This document shows positions 17,423-25,520 of a stretch of 28,966 bases of DNA, piece after piece. Position 1 is the stretch's first letter, and each line of letters begins with the position of its first letter. Location of the stretch: NCBI GenBank assembly GCA_023807065.1, contig JAJJLU010000591.1, positions 1-28,966 on the forward strand, given 5' to 3'. Origin of the DNA: Isotricha intestinalis. Lineage: Eukaryota; Ciliophora; Litostomatea; Vestibuliferida; Isotrichidae. The translations under genes and the position numbers were made by a program. The notes beneath the pieces are model-generated. The model had not been told where the DNA came from. It was given only the letters and a program-made list of their open reading frames with translations, and did no database searches.

Positions 17423-18659
17423 TTATTGCACAAAAGTTTTATATTTTTCCATATTTCTTTTAAGAATATCTTCAATAGGTCCTAACAATCTTTTAAAGCT
17501 TATTCTATCAAGTGAAATAACTTTAACATTTTCACTAGAAGCAACAATATTAGCATATCTAGGTTCACCTTTTATAAGAGCTCTTTCTCCAAAATAATCT
17601 CCTTCTTTATATTCTTTAATTTGTTGTTCAGGTTTTCCAGGTTCAATTGTTTTAGTAGCAATACAATTCCCTTCTTCTAAAATATAAAACACATCTCCCA
17701 TTTCTCCTTCTTTAATAATATAATCATCTTTATGGAAATTCCCAGTTTTAATTGCATCACATATTTGCATTAATTCATAAGATTCAATTGTACTTAAAAT
17801 ATCAACTTTTTTTAAAAAACTTTCATATTTTTCTCTTTTTTTATGAGCAGCATCTTTTACTATATTATTAAATGTTTCTCTGTCAAGACACCATGTTATT
17901 ACATTATTTATTGCTTTTACTGTTGCTGCTCTTGGACAATTATATAATAATGCTAATTCACCAAATGAATCTCCTGCTTGGTATTTTTTTACTAATTTTT
18001 CCTCTTTTTCTATTTTCTTATAACATTCACAATTTCCTTCTTCAATACAATATAATATATCACCATTTTCACCTTGTTTAATTATTATTTCTCCTGAATT
18101 ATATTTCTTTTCTTCCATTGCTCCTATTATTATTTCTAAATCTTTTGAATCTAAATTACCAAAAATAAATGAATGAATTATCATTGTTTTTATTCGTTGA
18201 ATTTGTTCTGGGGTTTTTTCTATATATCTTGCTTTAAAATTTGATTTTTTATTATATTCTCCATAAGCTTCTGCACTTACTGCAGAACGAGGAATTAAAC
18301 TTGATTTTTTTTTTTGTTCTGGCATTTTTTCTAATACATTATCTAATTCTGGATCAATATCATCTTCACTTTCTTCACTAAAACTTTTATCTTCATCTTC
18401 CTTATTCGATGAATGAGATTCTAATTCTCTATATTTTTTCACTTGAAAACGCAAGTCTTCTAATTCTTTTTTTTCTTCTAAAGTTAATCCTGTTGATGTG
18501 TATCCTCCATATTTTTGTAACCAATATATCATGTATTTTGCCTATTTTTTAATGTTATATATTTTTTACAATGTCTTTTGGTTTTTCTTTCATTATGTCT
18601 AATACCATTTTTTCTATAAATGGTTGAATTTCTTTCTGGATTTTTTCTTTTTCTGACAT
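17423..18659 (-). CDS. cAMP-dependent protein kinase regulatory subunit (two exons)
   Basis: Exon 1 is 18659-18570 (30 codons) and exon 2 is 18541-17423; removing a 28-nt intron gives 402 residues. Exon 1 plus the junction supplies the dimerisation/docking (RIIa-type) domain: IQPFIEKMVLDIMKEKP then KDIAKYMIYWLQKYGG. Next come an acidic linker, the inhibitor site PRSAVSAEAY (about 114-123, with Ala at the phospho-acceptor position, so a type-I pseudosubstrate), and two cyclic-nucleotide-binding domains. The phosphate-binding cassettes are FGELALLYNCPRAATV (223-238; E225, R234) and FGERALIKGEPRYANIV (347-363; E349, R358), so both retain the Glu and Arg that contact cAMP. It holds the kinase inactive until cAMP binds. 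The upstream gene ends only 75 bp before this start. Confidence 0.93.
18542..18569 (-). other. 28-nt intron in the PKA regulatory-subunit gene
   Basis: On the minus strand it runs from GTAAAAA to AAATAG and contains an in-frame TAA, so unspliced reading stops. Splicing fuses ...KEKPKDI to AKYMIYWLQKYGG and completes a dimerisation/docking domain that would otherwise be missing. The protein-level fit on both sides is the main evidence. Confidence 0.88.
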
Positions 18660-18734
18660 TTTTTATTTTTTATATTATGAATAAAAAAAATTTTTAATTT
18701 ATTATTTTTTATTCTTTTTTAAAAATTTTCTTTT

Positions 18735-20759
18735 TCAGTGATTATTACTTTGGTAATTTCTTAAAAACTTTTCCATATCTTTTTGATCAAATCTATTCTC
18801 TTTTTTAATTGTTTTATAAGTAACATTATCAAATCTATGTAACATTCCTTCTTTCATTAGATCATCATAATTTTTATTATAAAATTTCATAGATTTTGCA
18901 ATATAATTATTTTCTTTTTCTAATTTTTTTTTATCTCCAATAACATTATTAATAAAAGCATCAGAATTTAATAAATTTAAATTAATAATTTTATTATAAG
19001 TTTTCTTAGGCCAAAAAGAAGTATAATTCTTAATGAATTTTCCATTAGTATAATTATTCATTTTAAGTGATTGATCAGTTAAAGAATAAACAGCTTCTCT
19101 TGTGAAATTTTTTTTCATATAAGAAGGCAAAGGATTATTATCATAAGGTCTAGAGCTAATTCTATCAAAATTAGGAGGATTAACGCTAATATGATTATTA
19201 ATTTTATCTAAATTTATATATGGATCTGAATACATACTTGGTTCAATTCCTTGAATTTCTTTTGGTTTATTTTTTAAATGTCTAACTCTATCATAAACTA
19301 CCATCATTATTGGTCTCTCTCTTACTTGCTTAAAATTAGGAAGTGAAAACGGAATTAATGATTTCTTTTTATCTGCTATATTCTCTAAATATTCTCTAGA
19401 TATTATCTTATCAAAATCTATTGTCTTTATATATGTATTCTTCCTTCTTTTTATTGTCGTTTGTGGACGACGCTTTCTTTCCTTATTTTTATTTGGTTCT
19501 TTCTTGTTTTTTATTTTTGGATTTTTAACATAATTTATATTATTATTATTCTTCGAAAATGATAATTTAGAATTAGTATAATTATTATTACTTTTTCTTT
19601 TAATTTGTTTTTCATAAATATATCTAAATTCTTCATAAGAATCTTTAGATTCAGAAGAAGAAGAATTTAAATCATTTTCATTTTTAACTTCTTCTCCATC
19701 AAGAGAAATAATTTCAGAAGTGTTAACATTACTGTTAGAAATTTTATTATTATTAGTTGTTGTAGGTCTGGAAGAAAAAGTAGTAGTGACACTAACTGGC
19801 CTTGCTGTACCAGGTCTTGTTGGTCTACTCGTTCCACTAAAACCTCTTTTCCACTTATCATTTAATTCCTTATTTATTTTTTCGTTTATATCTAATTCAA
19901 AATCATCATTTTCTTCTTCTTCTTCTTTTTCACTTATTTTGCTTTCATTTTTACTTTTTTTACTTGAAATTGTATTTTTTATAATTTTTGTACTTTTTTG
20001 ACTTATTAAACCACTTTCACTATTATTATTATTTTCTTCTGAGAAACTTACTTTAGAAAAAGAACTGAATCTTCTTCTTTTTATTATTGGAGTGAAAGCT
20101 TTTGCAGAATTGAACCTAGGAGAAGAGACTGAAAAAAAAGTTCCTCTTTGAGTTTGTTTATCCATATTAATAAAAGTAGGAGTAATATTTTTTAAAGGAT
20201 CATTATGTTCTAAATAATATTTAGTATTATCTTGATGACCTAAAGATTGTCTTTCTTTCATTGTTTTCCAAGGAGGACCAATTAAAGTTCTTTTCCAAAC
20301 AACATTTTTATTTGGAACATATTTAGTACAATCTGGTGTTGATTCTATTCTTTTTTTTTTTCTTTCTGACATATGTTTATCATGATATTTAAATGCTTCT
20401 TTATTTGTTCTATGATATGCTGTGAAAGGACGTGAAAAATCTTTATTCATTATTTTCCCTTTTTTTTTATTTTCTTGAGGGATTGGTTTTTTTGAATCTA
20501 ATTGAAATATATCTATGTTATCTTCTATTATATCTAATTGACTATCATCTAAACTTTCTGATATTTTCGGTTTATTTTCACCAAATATGTTATGATAACC
20601 GTTACGACGAAGAAAATTTGTTATTGTGCTTCTATCGTTTAATGATGTTTTACGAGATAGTATTTCATCTTTATGTGTTATTATATGGTATTTTTCTGCT
20701 GAGTATTTACCTATTATTGAATATGCTCCATGCCATCCTTTTCGCTCATTTTCTAACAT
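18735..20759 (-). CDS. Low-complexity protein with conserved blocks, possible axonemal protein
   Basis: The protein has 674 residues, is basic, and has no membrane segments; the stop is TGA. Short ordered blocks alternate with disordered ones. The N-terminus is HGAYSIIGKYSAEKYHI. Around 140-168 TPDCTKYVPNKNVVW and LIGPPWKTM recall the PGPxxY-like repeats of microtubule-associated ciliary proteins. An acidic Glu/Asp run (279-290) is followed by a Pro/Thr/Arg segment SRPTRPGTARPVS (311-323), a Lys/Asn-rich region, and a C-terminal block ISSRPYDNNPLPSYMKK (534-550) ending in NRFDQKDMEKFLRNY. The NPLPSYM block reminds me of conserved ciliate and flagellate proteins, but I cannot name the family. 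Axonemal or tubulin-associated location is inference. The ATG at 20759 is the first in frame. Confidence 0.6.
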   Translation of the reverse strand: MLENERKGWHGAYSIIGKYSAEKYHIITHKDEILSRKTSLNDRSTITNFLRRNGYHNIFGENKPKISESLDDSQLDIIEDNIDIFQLDSKKPIPQENKKKGKIMNKDFSRPFTAYHRTNKEAFKYHDKHMSERKKKRIESTPDCTKYVPNKNVVWKRTLIGPPWKTMKERQSLGHQDNTKYYLEHNDPLKNITPTFINMDKQTQRGTFFSVSSPRFNSAKAFTPIIKRRRFSSFSKVSFSEENNNNSESGLISQKSTKIIKNTISSKKSKNESKISEKEEEEENDDFELDINEKINKELNDKWKRGFSGTSRPTRPGTARPVSVTTTFSSRPTTTNNNKISNSNVNTSEIISLDGEEVKNENDLNSSSSESKDSYEEFRYIYEKQIKRKSNNNYTNSKLSFSKNNNNINYVKNPKIKNKKEPNKNKERKRRPQTTIKRRKNTYIKTIDFDKIISREYLENIADKKKSLIPFSLPNFKQVRERPIMMVVYDRVRHLKNKPKEIQGIEPSMYSDPYINLDKINNHISVNPPNFDRISSRPYDNNPLPSYMKKNFTREAVYSLTDQSLKMNNYTNGKFIKNYTSFWPKKTYNKIINLNLLNSDAFINNVIGDKKKLEKENNYIAKSMKFYNKNYDDLMKEGMLHRFDNVTYKTIKKENRFDQKDMEKFLRNYQSNNH

Positions 20760-21870
20760 TTATTTTTTATTTTTTTATTAGGTTTTTTTTAAAGTTTTTA
20801 AATTAATGAAAATTATATTTTTTTTTTAAGATTAAATCAAATTTGTATAGTTGATTTTATAAAATACAATCTAAATAAAAAATCTATTAAGTTTTTCTTT
20901 TTTTTATCTTATGTTATTGTTATTAATAAATTAATTGGTTAAAGATAATTAAAATATTCAATCCATCAAATTCTTTTGGATTTATTTTTCCTATTTGTTT
21001 TTTTCTTTTAAATTTTAATTAATTATCTAGTAGCTATCCTGGAAACAAATCAATCAAAGCGTATATGGAAATTATCATGATTTAGATGATATATCCCTTT
21101 CCTTGCCACGGCAATAGGGTTTGACATTAACCTTTGGGCAGTAATTTCTTGTGCTCTTCTATCATGCGGTCAAACTTTGCCTTCTCTTTTTCACTTTTTT
21201 AATCTTTCTGTGCATCACGAATGGCAATTTAAGAATATTGAAGTAAATAATCAATTTTATTATATTTTATTATACTTTTCTATTTTATTATTTATTATTT
21301 ATCTTTTTTTATATTTATACATTCATTAAATGAGTAATAGAATAAAATAAAACAAAAATTCCTGGAAAAAATAATTAAAAAATCGATTGTAAATTAATAA
21401 ATAATTTTAAAGTATAATATAAAAGTAAATATTTTATCAAAAAAAAAGATAAAAAAATTAGAAGAAAATAAGCTTTTATTATTTAAAGGTAAAAAAAAAT
21501 AGAAAATATAGTAAAAATGAATAAATAATAAAAACAAAGAAGCAGTGAAAAAGTTTTAGAAAAAGGGTTTTGCATATGAATTAAATATGTTTAATAAAGT
21601 TAAAGCAAATATTTAATTGAATTGGTGAAAATATTTAAAATTAAATATGAAAATAATTTACTCATTTAAAAGATTAATATTTTTATTAATTAAATGATTT
21701 TTTTTTATTTGTTTTTAAAGGATTTTATTTATATTTTTTACTTTATAAATTTTTTGTTGTATTTTTCTTTTTTTAAAAGGTTATTTTAATATTGTTATTT
21801 TTTAAATATCATTTTTAAAATTTTTAAGAAGTGATTTCAAAATGGAAAATATATATTTTATAATAAATAA
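20760..21870. other. 1.1-kb spacer between divergent genes
   Basis: It separates the axonemal-like gene (minus) from phosphatase paralogue 2 (plus). Most is featureless A/T, with a T-rich block near 21700-21840 just upstream of the phosphatase. The exception is a GC-richer island at about 21025-21232, listed separately. No intact open frame or tRNA is seen. Confidence 0.6.
21025..21232. other. GC-richer island: possible foreign coding relic or structured RNA
   Basis: This stretch is visibly less AT-rich than everything around it. On the minus strand one frame reads AIRDAQKD, TAA, KSEKEKAKFDRMIEEHKKLL, then PKG and TAA at 21127, using codons rare elsewhere in the window (CGC, CTG, CCC, GAG, GCC). 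Beyond the stop the same frame continues (QTLLPWQGKGYII) with further TAA/TAG. The segment also has a strong hairpin: TTGC-CACG-GCAA inside CCCT...AGGG (about 21100-21120). It could be a decayed insertion or transposon fragment, contamination, or a non-coding RNA gene. I cannot decide from sequence alone. Confidence 0.4.
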
Positions 21871-23685
21871 ATGAACAAAAATATTTCAAAAGGGAAATTT
21901 GATTTGTTTAATGCAATAAAATATATTAATAAAAATGAGAAATCAAAACCTTTTATTTTAAGAGATATTCAAAATCAAGTAAAGTCTCGTTTATATAAAC
22001 AATTTAGTCCTCAACCAGAAAAAACAAAAAATAAAATAAATTTAAAATATAATTTTTCTTCTGTTTCATCATCTTCAACAAAAACAAATATAACAGAAAG
22101 AGAAATGCCAAATAATAAAAATATAATAAATTCTTTTAAAAATGAAGAAAATAATAATTGTCAATATAAACATTTAAATACCGAAAGCGATAAATTAGAA
22201 GACAATATTATTCAAAATAATAATTTAAAAATTATAGAAAATCGAATTTATAAACATAAAAGAAATAATAGTTATGTAACTAAATTAAATAAAAATATAA
22301 ATAATTTAGATAATATTAATTTAAATAATGAAAATAAAAAAAAACAAGATTACTCAAATAATAAACTTATAAAAGGAAGAAATTATTCAAACTCAAGTAA
22401 AAAATCTTTATTAAATTATTCTTTGTTTATATCAAATTTAATTAAGATAGAAGATATATTATTAATATCACAAAGAATAGAAGTAATATTAAAAAAAATT
22501 AATTGTCAAAATATATTATATGATGAAGGAGTAAGTCAAGAATGTTTTGAATATTGGATATTTTATTTTAATAGTTCTTTACCTGAAAATTATACTTCTT
22601 ATTTTAGTAATGTTCATCATGTTATTGTTAAATCTTCTAATAATTTAGAACTTTTTACTATTATTTTAGCTTATCATTTATCTCTTAATTCGAAAACTTA
22701 TAAAAATTATAAAATGATTTTAGGAGAAATATTTCCTTTAATTAAAAAGAATTTTTTATTAATTATTAGGAAATTAATAAATGAAATTTATGAAAAAGAA
22801 GATGAGATGTTTTTATCTAATAATCAAATTTATTTAAATAAAATAAATGAAATTTTAAATGATAATAATCAAAAAGAAAAATATGAAAAAGAAATAATAT
22901 CAAATATAATAGATAATAGTAAATTAATAACAGAATATATAAAAATAATATTAACTCAATATCAAAATGATAATAAAATTAATGGAAAAGAATTAATAAT
23001 ATTATTTAATAATTTATCAAAATTACCAAATAAAGCAATTAATGAATTTTTTTTTGATAAAATTTTTCATATTGGAGATAAGGAAGGATCAATAACAAAT
23101 ATAATTAAATTAAATAACATTTCAAATATTAATAAAATTAAAGTACCATATATAACTAACCCATTAAAAAAGAAATATTCTTTGGTTTTAGATTTGGATG
23201 AAACATTAATTTTAGTTAAATTGTTAAATAATACTAATAAAGGGGTTCTTCATTTTCGTCCTTATTTATTTGAATTTTTAAATACTTTATTTCCTTTATA
23301 TGAATTAATTTTATTTACTACTTCAACTCCTATTTATGCTGATAGAATTTTAAATGAAATTGAATTTAAAAAAAAATATTTTTCTTATAAGTTTTATAGA
23401 GAACATTCTATTATTAAAGGAAAAGAATTAATTAAAGATATTTCTAGAATTGGAAGAAATATGAAAAAAATTTTAATAGTTGATAATAATTTAAGTAATT
23501 TTAAAGTTAATCAAGAAAATGGAATTTTAATTTTTCCTTTTTATAATGAAAAAAATAAAGATTCTTCTTTATTAGAATTAAAGAAAATTTTATTAAAAAT
23601 ATATTATAAAAATTATGAAGATTTAAGGGAAGCTATAAAAGATTTTAAAAATGATATAATAATGAAAGTAAGTTTACCAGATTAA
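21871..23685 (+). CDS. FCP1/SCP-type (NIF) HAD phosphatase, paralogue 2
   Basis: The protein has 604 residues and the same architecture as the phosphatase at 6854. There is a disordered Asn/Ser/Lys N-terminus (1-185), a helical region starting IKIEDILLISQRIEVILKKI (about 191-210) that parallels INLEDLLIQEEHLWMILTYI in paralogue 1, and a C-terminal NIF domain. The DxDx(T/V) motif is DLDETL at 441-446, motif II is LILFTTS, the YREHS segment corresponds to YRQHT, and motif III is RIGRNMKKILIVDN. All catalytic residues are retained. The two proteins are clearly paralogues but strongly diverged, so the duplication is old. The ATG at 21871 opens the frame; the stop is TAA. The substrate is unknown; a Pol II CTD or other phospho-Ser/Thr protein is the family expectation. 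Confidence 0.85.
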   Translation: MNKNISKGKFDLFNAIKYINKNEKSKPFILRDIQNQVKSRLYKQFSPQPEKTKNKINLKYNFSSVSSSSTKTNITEREMPNNKNIINSFKNEENNNCQYKHLNTESDKLEDNIIQNNNLKIIENRIYKHKRNNSYVTKLNKNINNLDNINLNNENKKKQDYSNNKLIKGRNYSNSSKKSLLNYSLFISNLIKIEDILLISQRIEVILKKINCQNILYDEGVSQECFEYWIFYFNSSLPENYTSYFSNVHHVIVKSSNNLELFTIILAYHLSLNSKTYKNYKMILGEIFPLIKKNFLLIIRKLINEIYEKEDEMFLSNNQIYLNKINEILNDNNQKEKYEKEIISNIIDNSKLITEYIKIILTQYQNDNKINGKELIILFNNLSKLPNKAINEFFFDKIFHIGDKEGSITNIIKLNNISNINKIKVPYITNPLKKKYSLVLDLDETLILVKLLNNTNKGVLHFRPYLFEFLNTLFPLYELILFTTSTPIYADRILNEIEFKKKYFSYKFYREHSIIKGKELIKDISRIGRNMKKILIVDNNLSNFKVNQENGILIFPFYNEKNKDSSLLELKKILLKIYYKNYEDLREAIKDFKNDIIMKVSLPD

Positions 23686-23932
23686 AATATATATATTTAA
23701 TTATTTTTTTTTGTAATTAAACAATAAAAAAATAAAGTATTATAAATATATATATTATTAAATTTCATTTTTTTCTTTTTTTTTCAACTAATTTTTCATA
23801 TTTTTTTATTTTTTAATAATTTATTATAAAGATTATTATTTTATTTAAAATATATAATAAGATTTTTTAAACTTGTTTAATAATTTTTATATTCTAATTC
23901 AAATCTAATTTTTATGTTTTTTTCTAGAAAAA

Positions 23933-25468
23933 ATGAAAGATAATTATTCTGAAAATGAGAAAATATATGAAGATACTAAAGAATTAAATAAAGAAAAAAA
24001 AGTAAACTTTAAAGAAGTAAATACAAATATAATTGATATTGTTTCTTTATCTTCAAAATCAAAAAAATTATTAATATTAAGAATATTAATACTTTCATTA
24101 TGTGTATTATTTTTTCCAATGGAAACAATAATAGAAAAAAAGTTAGAATCATTTGAAAAAAAAATACTAGTTGCAAAAATAAATAATTTATTAAATGGTA
24201 CATTTTTTAAAGAAAAATATTTTGAAATATTTTCATATTATTGTTTTGAAATTTTTGGTGGTAAAGATTCAATAATAATATATGTGAGTATAGTATATTT
24301 TTTATTTCATCCTTTCATTGCTTTAAAGCTTGTTTTTGTAACAAATATAATATATTATGGAATAATAATATTACAAATGTTATTTAAATCTTATAGACCT
24401 TTATGGGAAAGTACACAATTTTATTTTTGTAATACTAATTATGGAAATCCTTCTATAAATTATTTCTTTGACTCCTTTTTTTTTCTTTATATTCTTATTT
24501 CTTTTAGATTAGTTGATAAAAAAAAAAGATTAAATTTTTCTAAAAAAATTCTTATTTTAATTTTTTATTGTTGTTTTATTATTCAATATGGAATAACTTC
24601 TATTATTAATCAAATACATTATATTTATCAATTAATTTTTACTTTATGTATATCTTTAATTTTAATTTGTTTAATGATTGATTTTGATACAATTATTCAT
24701 AATTTTATTTTTAAAGCTTTAAAGAATGTATATAAAAGTAGACAATATAAAATGAAAATATTTTTCTATATATTAGGAATGACAATAATTTCAGCATTAT
24801 TATTATTTTTTATAGAAGATAATAATTTAAATGAGATAAAAGCTAATTTGAAAATAAGTAAAAAATGTGATTCATTTGATTTAGAAAATATAGGAACTAA
24901 AAGTTCTTTTTTAGAAATAGATTTTATATTTGGTATAATAGGAGCTTTTTGGGGAGCTTCATTTACTTTAGAAAATAATATTGAAAAATGGTGGGATGAT
25001 AATATAGGATATTCTATCTTAAAAATTACATGTGCTATTATTTTAAATATTATATTAATTTTACTACATAAACCTTTCACTTCTTTATCTTTTGAAATTT
25101 TCTTTCTTTTTCAATGTTTTACTTATTTTATTAGAACTTATTTAATTTTTGGAATTTTACCTTTTATTTTTGATAAATTTAGGAAAAAATCAAAAAATAA
25201 TGAAGGAATTAATTTATTTAAAACTTCTATTTTTTCTCAAGGAGAAGATGAGGATAATGAATATTTAGTGATTGATTATTTAAAAAATGAAAAAATGAAA
25301 TTAGAAAATAATAAAAAGAAAAATATTAAAAGCACTCTAATTGAAAATGTAGAAAAACATTTAAATGAAGATGGATTAGAATTTTATTTGACTGAAGAAA
25401 ATGGAGAAATTTACCAAAAATCAGATAATAATATTTCTTTATTTTCAGATGAATTAAATGAAAATTAA
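23933..25468 (+). CDS. Multi-pass membrane protein, PAP2-like with substituted catalytic motif
   Basis: The protein has 511 residues, with about seven to nine hydrophobic segments between 45 and 415 and a polar, acidic cytosolic tail (415-511). The order of motifs resembles the PAP2/glucose-6-phosphatase/sphingosine-phosphate-phosphatase superfamily. C1 is LFKSYRPLW (K152, R155, P156), C2 is NPSINYF (172-178) where PSGH is expected, and C3 is ITSIINQIHYIYQ with His229 at the nucleophile position but Ser223 where the Arg of SRxxxxxH is expected. So C1 and the C3 His are kept while the C2 Gly-His and the C3 Arg are changed. It probably binds or lost a lipid-phosphate substrate. An unrelated transporter-like protein is possible. 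Start ATG at 23933; stop TAA, 50 bp from the convergent SAPS gene. Confidence 0.6.
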   Translation: MKDNYSENEKIYEDTKELNKEKKVNFKEVNTNIIDIVSLSSKSKKLLILRILILSLCVLFFPMETIIEKKLESFEKKILVAKINNLLNGTFFKEKYFEIFSYYCFEIFGGKDSIIIYVSIVYFLFHPFIALKLVFVTNIIYYGIIILQMLFKSYRPLWESTQFYFCNTNYGNPSINYFFDSFFFLYILISFRLVDKKKRLNFSKKILILIFYCCFIIQYGITSIINQIHYIYQLIFTLCISLILICLMIDFDTIIHNFIFKALKNVYKSRQYKMKIFFYILGMTIISALLLFFIEDNNLNEIKANLKISKKCDSFDLENIGTKSSFLEIDFIFGIIGAFWGASFTLENNIEKWWDDNIGYSILKITCAIILNIILILLHKPFTSLSFEIFFLFQCFTYFIRTYLIFGILPFIFDKFRKKSKNNEGINLFKTSIFSQGEDEDNEYLVIDYLKNEKMKLENNKKKNIKSTLIENVEKHLNEDGLEFYLTEENGEIYQKSDNNISLFSDELNEN

Positions 25469-25520
25469 TACTTACTTAATTTTCATATAATATTGTAAAT
25501 ATACTTTATAACTTTTTTAT

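Noticed and set aside
19667..20001. Open frames on both strands within the axonemal-like gene
   Set aside because: They are Leu/Val-rich products from the repetitive acidic and Ser/Thr segments read in other frames; the main frame is continuous for 674 codons.
21085..21140. tRNA gene in the GC-richer island
   Set aside because: GGGTT-TGACATT-AACC resembles a T-arm but there is no matching acceptor stem or anticodon arm at the right distance.
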